Notes under the pieces: generated by a model
Told to the model about the DNA's origin: nothing
The model's database searches: none
The model's input: only the letters and a program-made list of their open reading frames with translations
Assembly: GCF_001245615.1 (NCBI RefSeq)
Contig: NZ_CWKH01000002.1
Coordinates: 310,001 to 374,000 of the forward strand
Source: Mycolicibacterium neworleansense
GTDB taxonomy: Bacteria; Actinomycetota; Actinomycetes; Mycobacteriales; Mycobacteriaceae
DNA: 64,000 nt
Reading direction: 5' to 3'
Position numbers and translations under genes: made by a program
Part shown: positions 1-11,566 of the stretch, one piece after another
Numbering within the stretch: position 1 is the stretch's first letter
Layout of the letters: every line of letters begins with the position of its first letter

Positions 1-1058
1 GCCTGCAGCGCAGCGCCCACCGCGACAACCTCGTCGGGGTTGACGCCCTTGTTGGGCTCCTTGCCGCCGGTGAGTTCCTTGACCAGGTCGGTGACCGCGG
101 GCATACGCGTCGAGCCACCCACCAGGACCACGTGGTCGATCTCGCCGACCGAGATGCCGGCGTCCTTGATCACCGACTGGAACGGCGCACGGGTGCGGTC
201 CAGCAGATCCTGAGTGATCTTCTGGAACTCGGCGCGGGTCAGCTGCTCGTCGAGGAACAGCGGGTTCTTGTCGGCGTCGACGGTGATGTAGGGCAGGTTG
301 ATCGAGGTGCTCTGCGAGGAGCTGAGTTCGATCTTGGCCTTCTCGGCGGCTTCACGCAGCCGCTGCATCGCCATCTTGTCCTTGGTCAGGTCGATGCCGC
401 TGGTGGCCTTGAACTTGTCGACCAGCCACTCGACGATCCGGTCGTCCCAGTCGTCGCCACCGAGGTGGTTGTCACCGGAGGTGGCACGCACCTCGACGAC
501 ACCGTCGCCGATCTCCAGCAGCGAGACGTCGAACGTGCCGCCACCGAGGTCGAAGACCAGGATGGTCTGTTCCTTGCTGCCCTTGTCCAGGCCGTAGGCC
601 AGGGCGGCTGCGGTCGGCTCGTTGACGATGCGCAGCACGTTCATGCCGGCGATCTGTCCGGCTTCCTTGGTGGCCTGCCGCTGAGCGTCGTTGAAGTACG
701 CGGGCACGGTGATGACGGCGTCGGTGATGTCCTCACCGAGGTAGGCCTCGGCGTCGCGCTTGAGCTTCATCAGCACGCGCGCGCTGATCTCCTGCGCCGT
801 GTAGTTCTTGCCGTCGATCTCGACGGTCCAGTCGCTGCCCATGTGACGCTTGACCGAACGGATGGTCCGGTCGACGTTGGTCACCGCCTGGTTCTTGGCG
901 GGCTGGCCGACCAGCACCTCACCGTTGCGCGCGAACGCGACGACCGACGGGGTGGTCCGGGAGCCTTCAGAGTTTGCGACGACGACGGGGTCGCCGCCTT
1001 CCAGGACCGCCACGCATGAGTTGGTGGTCCCGAGGTCGATACCGACCGCACGAGCCAT
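1..1058 (-). CDS. dnaK: Chaperone protein DnaK (Hsp70), N-terminal part
   Basis: Major cytosolic Hsp70 chaperone, which binds unfolded polypeptides under ATP control with DnaJ and GrpE. Only about 352 N-terminal residues lie in the window; the gene runs off the left edge, so most of the substrate-binding domain is missing. Seen in the ATPase domain: the GIDLGTTNS phosphate loop at the start, [13 protein letters not shown], the [11 protein letters not shown] phosphate-2 loop, and GGSTRMP near the truncated end. The ATG at 1058 is preceded by a strong AGGAGG ribosome site. Two HAIR-type inverted repeats lie upstream, fitting HspR repression of the dnaK operon known in actinobacteria. Identification is certain. 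Confidence 0.98.
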   Translation of the reverse strand, partial: MARAVGIDLGTTNSCVAVLEGGDPVVVANSEGSRTTPSVVAFARNGEVLVGQPAKNQAVTNVDRTIRSVKRHMGSDWTVEIDGKNYTAQEISARVLMKLKRDAEAYLGEDITDAVITVPAYFNDAQRQATKEAGQIAGMNVLRIVNEPTAAALAYGLDKGSKEQTILVFDLGGGTFDVSLLEIGDGVVEVRATSGDNHLGGDDWDDRIVEWLVDKFKATSGIDLTKDKMAMQRLREAAEKAKIELSSSQSTSINLPYITVDADKNPLFLDEQLTRAEFQKITQDLLDRTRAPFQSVIKDAGISVGEIDHVVLVGGSTRMPAVTDLVKELTGGKEPNKGVNPDEVVAVGAALQ

Positions 1059-1085
1059 GGTGTTGCCTCCTGATAGAGATAGGGG

Positions 1086-1106
1086 TCTGAGCGGACTGCG
1101 CTCAAG
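1086..1106 (-). promoter_or_regulatory. Candidate proximal HAIR (HspR operator)
   Basis: TCTGAGC, then 7 nt, then GCTCAAG. This is an imperfect match to the HspR HAIR consensus CTTGAGT-N7-ACTCAAG: the right arm matches 6 of 7 and the left arm 4 of 7. It sits 28-48 nt upstream of the dnaK start, where bound HspR would block transcription. Confidence 0.5.
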
Positions 1107-1140
1107 CTTGCTCCGGGTGAGCCTAGATTGTCAACCCAGA

Positions 1141-1161
1141 CTTGAGTCACTGTCACTCAAC
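1141..1161 (-). promoter_or_regulatory. HAIR (HspR operator) upstream of dnaK
   Basis: CTTGAGT-N7-ACTCAAC differs from the HAIR consensus CTTGAGT-N7-ACTCAAG at only the last base. HspR binds this element to repress the dnaK operon in Streptomyces and M. tuberculosis. It lies 83-103 nt upstream of the dnaK ATG. The 317-nt gap between dnaK and the divergent gene at 1376 holds this and the proximal site; nothing else stood out there. Confidence 0.85.
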
Positions 1162-1375
1162 TTGCTGTCGATCTGGTCAACGGGGGTTTCTGCGGATTTG
1201 TTCCCGGTCCCAGCGACTTATTTCGGACCGACCCGGGGTCACCGCTCGGCCCTGCCCCGACCGGGTACCGTGCCCCATAATCAAATGCCGCCGGCCGGGG
1301 CTCGAGGCCGGCTCGGCGTCCAGCGCAGACCGTGACCCGGGGCGCACACAGTCATTCGAGGGGGATCGATCGACG

Positions 1376-2194
1376 ATGTCAGACGAGATAACGACGACCG
1401 AACCGAACGTGCCCGCGGACAAGCCGGCCAAACGCGGCTACCAGCGCCGGGCGTTCAAACTTGACACCCCGATCGGCGAGATCGCCTTCGCCATCCGCAC
1501 CCCGCGCAATCCCCGTCCGCTCGTGCCGAAGCGGTTCGATCCGTTCGGGCTCGCCGACCGCGCCCTCGACGCCGCGAAGACGAGCATGAAGGTGGCGGCC
1601 TGGGGCGAGGAACAACTCGCCACCCTGGTGAAGAACCGGCTGGAGGCCATCGAATCGGCGCCGCGGCCGGCCCCGGTGGCCACACCGGAGGAGCCGACGC
1701 CCGAATCGCTGAACCTGAAGATGGACCGGCTGCTGGACCGCGCCCTGGACCAGAGCACCGCCGGCAGCCAGGTCGAGCTGTACCACCGCCTGCTCGACCA
1801 GCTGGTCGCCGACGAAGCCCGGATCATCGGCGCACTCTCGGAGGGCGCGGCATCGCCGTTGGTCAACGTCTACACCTGGACACGGGCCCGGACCCCGGGC
1901 CAGGCTGTGCTGGAGAACGCCTGCCTGATCGGTCGCACAGCGAATGTGGCGCTGCCCGCGATGGTCCCCCAGTACGTCGGCCATCTGCTGTCGCTGGGCT
2001 TGGTGGAGACCGGTCCCGAGGATCCGTCTCAGAAGGCCGAATACGAGGTGCTCATGGCTGAGCCCATGGTGCTGCGGGCGATCAAGAGTGCGTCCCGTGG
2101 GCCGCTGACCGCCCGGGTGGACAAGTTGACGCTGACGCTGTCAGGCCTCGGTCGTGGCTTGTGGGAGGCTGCGGTGGAACGGGACGGTTCGTAA
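1376..2194 (+). CDS. Abi-alpha/DUF4393-like protein
   Basis: Predicted soluble protein of 272 aa. After a charged, disordered N-terminus comes a conserved helical core with LLDQLVADEARIIGAL followed by SPLVNVYTW. This resembles the Abi-alpha (DUF4393) family, in which a 'D-E-A-RI' helix and a wHTH-like segment are typical. The name derives from an abortive-infection protein, but chromosomal mycobacterial members have no proven role. The ATG at 1376 is chosen over upstream in-frame starts because GAGGGGG precedes it and conservation-like sequence begins here. The next gene starts 4 nt after the stop, so the two are probably co-transcribed. The family call comes from recalled motifs only. Confidence 0.6.
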   Translation: MSDEITTTEPNVPADKPAKRGYQRRAFKLDTPIGEIAFAIRTPRNPRPLVPKRFDPFGLADRALDAAKTSMKVAAWGEEQLATLVKNRLEAIESAPRPAPVATPEEPTPESLNLKMDRLLDRALDQSTAGSQVELYHRLLDQLVADEARIIGALSEGAASPLVNVYTWTRARTPGQAVLENACLIGRTANVALPAMVPQYVGHLLSLGLVETGPEDPSQKAEYEVLMAEPMVLRAIKSASRGPLTARVDKLTLTLSGLGRGLWEAAVERDGS

Positions 2195-2198
2195 CCGC

Positions 2199-3506
2199 AT
2201 GAGCGGCAGCGAGACAGTTCTCGCGATCCAGACCTGGCAGGAGATCAAGGCAGATTTCAGCGTCAACTGGCTGATCTATCTGTCCATGCCGTTCGTCGCC
2301 GCCTTCGTCGGGTGGAGCACCAAGATCGTCGCGCTGGAGATGCTGTACCGGCCGATGGAGTTCAGGGGCTTCGGCCTGCTCGGCTGGCAGGGCATCGTTC
2401 CCCGGCGCGCGGGCAAGGTGGGGTCCAAGACCATTGAGCTGCTCACGCAGAATCTGCTGAAACCAGAGGAACTACTGGAGAAGGTCGACGCCAGGGAGGC
2501 CGTCGACTCGCTGCGCGAGCCGCTGACCCAGGCAGTCGACGACATCTCCCGCGACATCGCCGAGCAGATCCGCCCCGGGCTGTGGGACTCACTGCCCGAC
2601 GCCGCGCGCAATGCGATCCAGGCCCGCATCCACGACCAGACCCCGAAGGTCGTGGAGAAGATGCTCAACGAGATGCGGGCGGACCTCAACCGGTTCGTCG
2701 ACATCCAGTACCTGGCGGTCACGACGCTGGTGCGCAACAAGGACAAGCTGAACAAGCTGATGCGCGGGCTCGGGGACAACGCGATGGCCTTCGTCCGCCG
2801 CAGCGGCATCTACTTCGGGCTCGTGATCGGCGTGGTCCAGATGGTCGCGTGGGCCTTGTTCCAGAACCCGTGGATCATGCCGGCCTTCGGCTTCGGGGTG
2901 GGTCTGATCAGTGATTACATCGCGCTGAACATGTTGTTCCGGCCCGTGCATCCCACGAAGTACCTCGGCTTCATCCCGTTCCAGGGCTTGCTGCACGCCG
3001 AGCGCGAGAAGATCACTGAGGACTACGCGCGGATCCTGGCCGAAGACCTGTTCTCACCGGAGATCCTGTTCGACGGCGTGCTCCGGGGCCCGGGCGCCGA
3101 CAAGTTGTTCGCGTTGGTGGGCAAGGAGGTCGAAGCCGCCATCGACGCGCAGACCGGCATCGCGACCCCTCTGGTCAAGTTCGCCGTCGGCACGCAGCGC
3201 TACAACGCCATGAAGGACAACATGGTCAAGTTGGTGCTCGAGCGGCTCCCGACCACGCTGGTCGAGGCTCAGGACTACGCCATGAACGCGCTGGATCTGG
3301 AGAAGACCATCATCGACAAGATGGGCCAGCTCACCAATGAGGAGTACGAGTCGATCCTGCGGCCGGTCTTCAAGGACGACGAACCGACCATGATCGCGGT
3401 CGGCGCGATTCTGGGCGGCATCGTCGGCGAGATCCAGGTTCAGGTTGTCGAGCATTTCGGCAACGATCCCGAGGCCGTCGCACTGCGCACCCTGCTGCAC
3501 CACTAG
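2199..3506 (+). CDS. DUF445 family membrane protein
   Basis: Predicted 435-aa membrane protein of the DUF445 (YheB/YjiN-like) family. An N-terminal hydrophobic segment, WLIYLSMPFVAAFVGWSTK, is followed by the family hallmark LEMLYRPMEFRG and GIVPRR. Later come a second and third hydrophobic stretch (about residues 205-245) and a second copy of the motif, LNMLFRPVHPTKYLG..PFQGLL. The duplicated 'N/E-ML-RP' motif is typical of the family. Biochemical function is unknown. The ATG at 2199 lies 4 nt after the upstream DUF4393-like gene, suggesting translational coupling. Confidence 0.8.
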   Translation: MSGSETVLAIQTWQEIKADFSVNWLIYLSMPFVAAFVGWSTKIVALEMLYRPMEFRGFGLLGWQGIVPRRAGKVGSKTIELLTQNLLKPEELLEKVDAREAVDSLREPLTQAVDDISRDIAEQIRPGLWDSLPDAARNAIQARIHDQTPKVVEKMLNEMRADLNRFVDIQYLAVTTLVRNKDKLNKLMRGLGDNAMAFVRRSGIYFGLVIGVVQMVAWALFQNPWIMPAFGFGVGLISDYIALNMLFRPVHPTKYLGFIPFQGLLHAEREKITEDYARILAEDLFSPEILFDGVLRGPGADKLFALVGKEVEAAIDAQTGIATPLVKFAVGTQRYNAMKDNMVKLVLERLPTTLVEAQDYAMNALDLEKTIIDKMGQLTNEEYESILRPVFKDDEPTMIAVGAILGGIVGEIQVQVVEHFGNDPEAVALRTLLHH

Positions 3507-3523
3507 CCGGGTCGGGCCGGTAC

Positions 3524-5053
3524 TTACTTGCCGCCGGCCAACAGGTCGCGGGACTGCAGGGCCAGCCAGAATTGGGCGATGTCCGCGGTGTCGGACAGCC
3601 GCGCACCGGTGAGTTCCTCCACCTTGTGCACGCGGTAGAGCACAGTTTGCCGATGGATGTTCATCGCCGCCGCGGTGCGTTGCCAGGACCGCTGGTTGGC
3701 CAGGAACGCCTCGAGGGTCTCGACCAGCCCGGTGCGGTGCTGGGTGTCATGCTCGATCAGCGGGCCGAGCCAGCGCTCCACCATGGCCCTGGCGTCATCC
3801 ACGCCGCCCATGCCGACCCACGAGGTGGCGGTGCCGTAGCGCACCACCGGATCCCCGGTTCGCTGCGCGGTGCCCAGCGCCCACGTCGCCTCACGAGCGG
3901 ATTCCGCCGAGCGGGCAACGGTTTTCAACACCCGGCCGGTACCCACCCTGGCCGTCGGACCGAGCGAGGCGGTGATGGCCTCGACCGCTTCGTCGGTACC
4001 GGGCACCACCGCATGCGCGACACCTGAACGGAACGCCGACACGTGCGGGATCCGCCGGCGCCACAACGCCACGTGCAAATCCCGCAGCCGCCGTTCGTCG
4101 GTACACGTGGCCGAGACGAACATCGACGACGCCGGGTCCAGTCCCGAGGACAGCAGCTGACGACGCGCGAGCCGTTGGTCCATCCGTCCGTCGATGAGCT
4201 GCGCGGTGAGCTCGGCACCCGAGCGCCGGGTGTGTTCGAGGGCCAGATGGGTCTGGGACAGTTCCAGCGCGACGACGGTCGCGGCGTGCTGGATCAGCAC
4301 ACCGTCGAGTGCGGCCCCTCCTTCACGGATGACGGCCAGCACCGCGTCGTCGTGTGTCGGCACCTCGCCGACCAGCACTTCCACCCCGCCGGGGGTGAGA
4401 ACGGACCGCGCGCCCGCGGCCAGCGTGCCCTGCGATGCGGTCCGCACCGTCTCCTTGATGTCGTCGGACGGGTGCGGTCCATCGGGGTGATAGGCCTCTC
4501 CGGAGACGCGGTCACAGACGAAGACGGCGCAGCGCAGTTCCTTGGTCAACGCATCGGCGATACGTGAGCGCGCCGCATCGCCGGCCGTGGAATGGCGCAG
4601 CGCGTCGTAGATGCGCGCCGTGCGCATCAGCCGCTGCGACTGTTCGAGCAGGGTCGCCTCGGCGACCGCACGCGAAATCGCCACGAACGGCATGGGATAA
4701 CGGATCCACAGCACCGGTAACTCCAGCCGCTCACTGGCGCGGGTGAACCGTTGGGTGAGCCGCGGGCAGAACATGTCCTCGCCGATCGCCAGTCCACTGG
4801 CCCCGACGCGATGCAGCTCCTCGAGCAAGTGCTCCTGCTCGTCCGCCGACGACCCGAACGACATGCCGTTGGTCATGAGCAGTTCCCCTGCGCTGACCCA
4901 TTGCCACGGCTCGGGCAGATCCGAGGTGTGCGTCCAGGTCACCTGGCGGTCCAGCCCGGCCTTGCCGGAGTGCAGGCGCAGCTGCAGGTGCGGCATGTCG
5001 CACAATTCCCGCACCGTGATGCTCACCTGCCAACCGTATCGATTCGCCGACAC
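3524..5053 (-). CDS. PucR family transcriptional regulator
   Basis: Transcription regulator of 509 aa. The N-terminal PucR-type domain (about residues 11-125) begins ITVRELCDMPHLQL and contains the TSDLPEPW and GELLMTNG patterns. The central part resembles the GGDEF-like domain of CdaR/PucR proteins. The C-terminus has the PucR helix-turn-helix, with ETLEAFLANQRSWQRTAAAM and NIHRQTVLYRVHKVEELTG. Family members respond to purine, proline or GABA metabolites; the ligand here is unknown. The GTG at 5053 gives the longest frame, but an internal GTG nine codons on (VSITVREL) is equally plausible. It ends convergently 17 nt from the DUF445 gene. Its location just downstream of the glycine operon does not prove control of it. 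Confidence 0.85.
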   Translation of the reverse strand: MSANRYGWQVSITVRELCDMPHLQLRLHSGKAGLDRQVTWTHTSDLPEPWQWVSAGELLMTNGMSFGSSADEQEHLLEELHRVGASGLAIGEDMFCPRLTQRFTRASERLELPVLWIRYPMPFVAISRAVAEATLLEQSQRLMRTARIYDALRHSTAGDAARSRIADALTKELRCAVFVCDRVSGEAYHPDGPHPSDDIKETVRTASQGTLAAGARSVLTPGGVEVLVGEVPTHDDAVLAVIREGGAALDGVLIQHAATVVALELSQTHLALEHTRRSGAELTAQLIDGRMDQRLARRQLLSSGLDPASSMFVSATCTDERRLRDLHVALWRRRIPHVSAFRSGVAHAVVPGTDEAVEAITASLGPTARVGTGRVLKTVARSAESAREATWALGTAQRTGDPVVRYGTATSWVGMGGVDDARAMVERWLGPLIEHDTQHRTGLVETLEAFLANQRSWQRTAAAMNIHRQTVLYRVHKVEELTGARLSDTADIAQFWLALQSRDLLAGGK

Positions 5054-5065
5054 CTCGGGTGAGCG

Positions 5066-6429
<1,364 letters not shown>

Positions 6430-6433
<4 letters not shown>

Positions 6434-7371
6434 GAAACGCTCCTTGAGAGTTCGATTGCGGTACGGGCCTGGGTGTAGAGCCAGCCGGCCCGGTAGGACG
6501 AGCGCACCAGCGGGCCGGACATCACTCCGAGAAAGCCGATCTCGCGGGCGATGCCGTCGAGCTCGGCGAATTCGTCTGGGGTGACCCAGCGTTCGATGGG
6601 GTGGTGCCGCGGGGTCGGTCGCAGGTATTGGGTGATGGTGATCAACTGGCAGCCGGCGGCGTGCAGATCCCGGAGGGCAGCCACGACCTCGTCGCTGGTC
6701 TCCCCCATCCCGAGGATCAGGTTCGATTTGGTGATGAGATCCCGGCTGCGGGCCCGTTCGAGTACGGACAGCGAGCGTGCATAGTCGAAGCCCGGCCGGA
6801 TGCGGCGGAAGATACGCGGCACCGTTTCCAGATTGTGCGCGAGCACTTCCGGTGCGGCGTCGAAGACTTCGTCGAGTTGTGCCGGGGTGCCGGTGAAGTC
6901 GGGGATCAGCAGCTCGACGCCTGCGTCCGGGCAGGCTACGTGGATCTGGCGAACCGTCTCGGCGTACAGCCACGCACCGCCGTCGGGCAGATCGTCACGC
7001 GCCACCCCGGTGACCGTGGCGTAGCGCAACTGCATCTGGGCCACGGATTCGGCGACGCGCCGCGGCTCATCCCGGTCCAGCGGCTCGGGACGGCCGGTGG
7101 CGATCTGGCAGAAATCGCAACGCCGTGTGCACTGGTCCCCGCCGATCAGGAAGGTGGCCTCTCGAGCTTCCCAGCATTCGAAGATGTTGGGACATCCCGC
7201 TTCCTGGCACACGGTGTGCAGATCGTTGCGCTCAACGAGAGCTCGGACCTCACGGTATTCGGGCCCGGTCCGCAGCTGGGTCTTCATCCAGGCCGGTTTG
7301 CGTTCGACCGGGGTCTGCGCGTTGCGGACCTCCAGGCGCAGTAGCCGGCGGCCTTGTGGAGTGACGGTCAT
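6430..7371 (-). CDS. lipA: Lipoyl synthase
   Basis: Radical-SAM enzyme of 313 aa that inserts two sulfurs into octanoyl groups to make lipoyl on GcvH and E2 proteins. Seen: the auxiliary-cluster cysteines C55, C60 and C66 in [12 protein letters not shown], the radical-SAM triad C81, C85 and C88 in CTRRCDFC, and the C-terminal SSYRAG segment with the conserved serine. The ATG at 7371 lies 5 nt from the upstream sdaA stop. lipA is more often adjacent to lipB; here it sits inside the glycine cleavage operon without lipB, so it is probably dedicated to lipoylating GcvH. A second lipA elsewhere cannot be excluded. Confidence 0.95.
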
Positions 7372-7376
7372 ATCCC

Positions 7377-8753
7377 TCAGCATTCGACGACGTTGATCGC
7401 CACGGCGAGCCCGCCGGTGGAGGTCTCTTTGTACTTGGCGCTCATGTCCATTCCGGTGGCACGCATGGTCTCGATGACCTGGTCCAGGCTCACCCGGTGC
7501 GTGCCGTCGCCGCGCAGCGCCATGCGGGCCGCATTGATCGCCTTGCCCGCGGAAATGGCGTTGCGTTCGATGCACGGGATCTGCACCAGGCCGCCGATCG
7601 GGTCGCAGGTCAGGCCGAGGCTGTGCTCCATGGCGATCTCGGCGGCGTTCTCCACCTGTTGCGGTGTGCCGCCGAGGATCTCAGCCAAACCGCCGGCGGC
7701 CATCGACGCCGCGGAGCCGACCTCACCCTGGCAGCCGACCTCAGCACCCGAGATCGAGGCCCGCTCCTTGTACAGCGAACCGATGGCCCCGGCGGTCAGC
7801 AGGAAACGGACGGTGGTGTCGTCCGGGTCGGCGATGCCGGCCGGCGTGTAGCGCAACGCGTAGTGCAGGACCGCCGGGATGATCCCGGCCGCGCCGTTGG
7901 TCGGGGCAGTGACGATGCGGCCGCCCGACGCGTTCTCCTCGTTGACCGCGAGCGCCACCAGGTTCACCCAGTCCTCGGCGAAGGCCGGATCACGGTGCGG
8001 GTCTTCTGCATCGAGCCGCACGAACCAGTCCTTGGCACGCCGCCGCACCTGCAGGTTGCCGGGCAGGTAGCCGTCGCGGGACATCCCGTTGTCCTGGCAG
8101 GCGACCATCACCTCGCGGATGTGCAGGAGCCGCTCCCGCACCTCGGCTTCGCTGCGGTTCACGCACTCCTGCCGCATCATCGCCTGGCTCACCGACAGCC
8201 GGTCCCGTTCGGTCAGGGCCAGCAGTTCGGCGGCCGAGCGGAAGGAACCGTCGGCGCAGGCCGCCGTCTCCGCCCGGACCGGCGTGTTTTCGGTGACGAC
8301 GAAGCCGCCACCGACCGAGAAGTACGTCTCGCGGTAGACGACGTCACCGCCGGCCGAAAATGCCGTCAGCGTCATGGCATTCGGGTGCTGGTCGAGCCGG
8401 CGGCCCGGTTGCAGATGCATGTCGGATTCGGTCAGCGCGATGACGACCCGCCCGGCCAGCAGGATCTTCCCGTCGGCACGAATGGTCGCCAGCCGCCGTT
8501 CCATCTCGTCGGTCTCGATCGTCTCGGGCCGGCAGCCCTCGAGGCCCAGCAGGATGGCCGGCATCGTGCCGTGCCCGGCCCCGGTCGCCGCCAGCGAGCC
8601 GAACAGATCAACCCTGACCTCGGCGACGTGATCGACCATGTCGCGGCCGACGAGTTCGTCGACGAACATGCCGGCCGCCCGCATCGGGCCGACGGTGTGT
8701 GAGCTCGACGGGCCGATGCCCACCGAGAACAGGTCGAACACGCTGACCGCCAT
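7377..8753 (-). CDS. sdaA: L-serine ammonia-lyase (iron-sulfur)
   Basis: Single-chain L-serine dehydratase of 458 aa that converts serine to pyruvate and ammonia using an oxygen-sensitive [4Fe-4S] cluster. The N-terminal beta domain begins [20 protein letters not shown]. The alpha domain contains the cluster-associated cysteines in [32 protein letters not shown] and [11 protein letters not shown]. The length equals that of typical fused SdaA. It starts 2 nt from the glyA stop. In this operon it drains serine made by GlyA from glycine, giving a complete glycine-to-pyruvate route. Confidence 0.95.
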   Translation of the reverse strand: MAVSVFDLFSVGIGPSSSHTVGPMRAAGMFVDELVGRDMVDHVAEVRVDLFGSLAATGAGHGTMPAILLGLEGCRPETIETDEMERRLATIRADGKILLAGRVVIALTESDMHLQPGRRLDQHPNAMTLTAFSAGGDVVYRETYFSVGGGFVVTENTPVRAETAACADGSFRSAAELLALTERDRLSVSQAMMRQECVNRSEAEVRERLLHIREVMVACQDNGMSRDGYLPGNLQVRRRAKDWFVRLDAEDPHRDPAFAEDWVNLVALAVNEENASGGRIVTAPTNGAAGIIPAVLHYALRYTPAGIADPDDTTVRFLLTAGAIGSLYKERASISGAEVGCQGEVGSAASMAAGGLAEILGGTPQQVENAAEIAMEHSLGLTCDPIGGLVQIPCIERNAISAGKAINAARMALRGDGTHRVSLDQVIETMRATGMDMSAKYKETSTGGLAVAINVVEC

Positions 8754-8755
8754 GG

Positions 8756-10024
8756 CTACAGCTCCGGATACAGCGGGAACTGCCCGGCCAGCGTACGCAC
8801 CTGTGCGGCAAGGTGTTCGGTTTCGGCGTCAGGCCCGGCGATCAGCGCGGCGGCGATGACGTCGGCGACGCGCGCGAACTCCTCGTCACCGAACCCGCGC
8901 GCCGCCAGCGCCGGGGTGCCGATCCGGAGGCCCGAGGTGACCATGGGCGGCCGCGGATCGAACGGCACCGCGTTGCGGTTCACGGTGATACCGACGGCCT
9001 CGAGCCGGTCCTCGGCCTGCTGCCCGTCGATCGCGGCGTTGCGCAGATCCACCAGCACCAGGTGCACGTCGGTTCCACCGGTGAGGACGGTGATCCCGGC
9101 GTCCAACACGTCGGGCCGGCTGAGCCGCTCGGCCAAGATCCGCGCGCCGCTCAGGACCCGCTGTTGGCGTTCGGCGAATTCGGGCTGGGCGGCCATCTTG
9201 AATCCGACCGCCTTGGCCGCGATGACGTGCTCCAGCGGTCCACCCTGTTGGCCGGGGAACACCGCCGAGTTGATCTTCTTGGCGATGTCGGCCTCGTTGG
9301 TGAGGATGACGCCGCCGCGGGGCCCGCCCAGGGTCTTGTGGGTCGTGGAGGTCACGACGTGGGCGTGCGGTACCGGCGACGGGTGCAGACCGGCGGCGAC
9401 CAGGCCCGCGAAGTGCGCCATGTCGACCATCAGGTAGGCACCGACCTCGTCGGCGATCTCACGGAACCGGGCGAAATCCAGCTGCCGGGGGTAGGCCGAC
9501 CAGCCGGCGATGATCAGCTGCGGCCGGTGCTCGCGTGCCGCCTCGGCAACCGCATCCATGTCGATCAGGTAGTCCTCTTTGGACACCCCGTAGGCGGCGA
9601 CGTTGTAGAGCTTGCCGGAGAAGTTCAGCCGCATGCCGTGGGTCAGGTGCCCACCGCAGTCCAGTGACAGGCCGAGGATGGTGTCGCCGGGCTTGATCAG
9701 CGCATGCATGACCGAGGCGTTGGCCTGGGCACCCGAATGTGGTTGCACATTGGCGAATTCAGCCCCGAACAACGACTTCACCCGGTCGATGGCGAGCCGC
9801 TCGATCACGTCGATGTGCTCGCAGCCGCCGTAGTAGCGGCGGCCCGGATAGCCTTCGGCGTACTTGTTGGTCAGCACCGAGCCCTGCGCCTGCATGACCG
9901 CGAGCGGAGCATGGTTCTCCGAGGCGATCATTTCCAGTCCCAACCGCTGCCGGTGCAGCTCGTGGCCGATCGCCGAGAAGATCTCGGGGTCGAAGTCGGC
10001 GAGACGTTCGTCGAGGATGCTCAT
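8756..10024 (-). CDS. glyA: Serine hydroxymethyltransferase
   Basis: PLP enzyme of 422 aa that interconverts glycine plus methylene-THF with serine plus THF. Seen: [35 protein letters not shown], the PLP-lysine motif [16 protein letters not shown], and QGGPLEH. Placement between gcvH and sdaA means the methylene-THF released by glycine cleavage can be used at once on a second glycine to form serine. Mycobacteria usually also have a housekeeping glyA elsewhere, so this is probably the operon-specific second copy. The ATG at 10024 lies 2 nt from the gcvH stop. Confidence 0.95.
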   Translation of the reverse strand: MSILDERLADFDPEIFSAIGHELHRQRLGLEMIASENHAPLAVMQAQGSVLTNKYAEGYPGRRYYGGCEHIDVIERLAIDRVKSLFGAEFANVQPHSGAQANASVMHALIKPGDTILGLSLDCGGHLTHGMRLNFSGKLYNVAAYGVSKEDYLIDMDAVAEAAREHRPQLIIAGWSAYPRQLDFARFREIADEVGAYLMVDMAHFAGLVAAGLHPSPVPHAHVVTSTTHKTLGGPRGGVILTNEADIAKKINSAVFPGQQGGPLEHVIAAKAVGFKMAAQPEFAERQQRVLSGARILAERLSRPDVLDAGITVLTGGTDVHLVLVDLRNAAIDGQQAEDRLEAVGITVNRNAVPFDPRPPMVTSGLRIGTPALAARGFGDEEFARVADVIAAALIAGPDAETEHLAAQVRTLAGQFPLYPEL

Positions 10025-10026
10025 GG

Positions 10027-10425
10027 CTAGGCCTCGCTCTTCTGTGCGTATTCGGCTGCGGTCAGAAGGTTTCCGGCCGCGGTCGGCTGAACTTCGAACA
10101 GCCAGCCCGATCCGTACGGATCGGAGGTGACCAGGGCGGGGTCGTCGACGGCTTCGGTGTTGACCGCCGTGACGGTGCCGCTGACGGGCGGGTAGAGCTC
10201 CGACACGGTCTTGGTGGATTCCACCTCCCCGCAGGTCTCGCCCGCGGTGATGGTGGCTCCGACCTCGGGGAGGTCGAGAAACACCAGGTCACCGAGTGCT
10301 GCGGCGGCGACGGAGGTGATGCCGACGCGCACCGGGGTGTCCGGCAGGGCAGCGCCGGGAGCGATCAGCACCCATTCGTGTTCCTCGGTGTAGCTGCGGT
10401 CGTCGGGGATGGTCTGGCTTGTCAT
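10027..10425 (-). CDS. gcvH: Glycine cleavage system H protein
   Basis: Lipoyl carrier protein of 132 aa that shuttles the aminomethyl group between GcvP, GcvT and LpdA. Seen: YTEEHEWV near the start, [12 protein letters not shown], and the lipoylation motif [18 protein letters not shown] with the modified lysine at residue 72. The length is normal. An AAAGGACC ribosome site precedes the ATG. Its start lies 12 nt downstream of the frame-restored gcvT stop. Confidence 0.96.
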   Translation of the reverse strand: MTSQTIPDDRSYTEEHEWVLIAPGAALPDTPVRVGITSVAAAALGDLVFLDLPEVGATITAGETCGEVESTKTVSELYPPVSGTVTAVNTEAVDDPALVTSDPYGSGWLFEVQPTAAGNLLTAAEYAQKSEA

Positions 10426-10437
10426 GTGGGGGTCCTT

Positions 10438-11566
10438 TCAGCTGCGGCGGTAGAACGGCGCCGGGGTGACTTCGAATTGCTCTTTGTTGCCGCGGATGTC
10501 GACCTGCAGCAGGGTTCCGGGTTCGGCCAGGCTCGTGTCGAGGTAGGCCAGCGCGATGGGGTAGCCAAGGGTCGGCGACAGTGCGCCTGACGTCACCGTT
10601 CCCACCGCGGCCCCCTCGGCGTCGACGACGGGGTAGCCGGCGCGGGCCGCGGCTGTCGAAGGAAGAGCGCAAGGTGGCGCCCTTCAGCCCGACCAGGACG
10701 CGCGAGACGGGCTGTTCGGAAAGTCCTTGCAGCGCCTCGCGTCCCACGAACTCCTTGCCCAGGCGGACGACCTTGCCGAGACCGGCCGCATACGGGTTGA
10801 GCTCGCGGGTGAGTTCGTGCCCGTAGAGCGCCATCCCGGCTTCCAGCCGCAGCGTGTCGCGGCAGGCCAGGCCGGCGGGTGCGCCGCCCGCGGCGGTGGT
10901 GGCCGCCAGCAGCGCCCGCCACAACGCCACGGCCTGCGCGTTGGGCACGTAGAGCTCGAAGCCGTCCTCGCCGGTGTAGCCGGTACGGGCCAGCAGGACA
11001 TCGATGCCGTTCACCTGCGCCGCGGTCACCGCGTAGTACTTCAGGTGCGCGACCAGTTCCAGCTGCTCGTCGGGCACCAGTGAGCTGATGATGGCTTCGG
11101 AGGCCGGCCCCTGAACGGCGATCAGCGCGGTGTCCGTGGACTGGTCGTCCACGTCGGCATCGAATTGCGCGGCGCGGTCTGCCAGTTCGCGTGCCACGGT
11201 GGGAGCGTTGGCGGCGTTGGCGACGACCAGGAAGCGGTTGTCGGTCAGCCGGTAGACCACCAGATCGTCGATCACCCCGCCGTCGGCGTCGCACATGAGC
11301 GAGTACTTGGCCCGGCCGATGCCGATCTTGGACGCCTCGCCGACCAGTGCGAAGTCCAGCGCCTCACCGGCTTGCGGCCCGGTGACGGCGATTTCGCCCA
11401 TGTGGGACAGATCGAACAGTCCGGCGGTCTCGCGGACCGCCTTGTGCTCGGCCAGCTCGCTGCCGTACTTCAGCGGCATGGCCCATCCGGCGAAGTCGGT
11501 GAATGTGGCTCCCAGCCCTCGATGTTCGTTGAGCAGCGGGGAAGCCGGGGTGTGGTTGTCGGTCAT
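10438..11566 (-). pseudogene. gcvT: Glycine cleavage T protein, frameshifted near the 3' end
   Basis: Aminomethyltransferase that transfers the methylene of aminomethyl-GcvH to tetrahydrofolate. The first 300 or so residues are intact, with FTDFAGWAMPLKYGSE, DLSHMGE, GYTGEDGFELYV and CRDTLRLEAGMALYGHEL. Around 10656-10664 the frame changes: the expected C-terminal 70 or so residues (RAGYPVVDAEG, VTSGALSPTLGYPIALAY, PAPFYRRS) lie in another frame ending at 10438. The total span of 1129 nt is one base more than a multiple of three, so one extra base explains it, most simply in the TCTTCCTTCG stretch (minus-strand reading). As written, translation would run on out of frame into gcvH, ending at 10289. 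The ATG overlaps the gcvP stop (ATGA). This is either a true mutation or a sequencing error. Confidence 0.85.
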
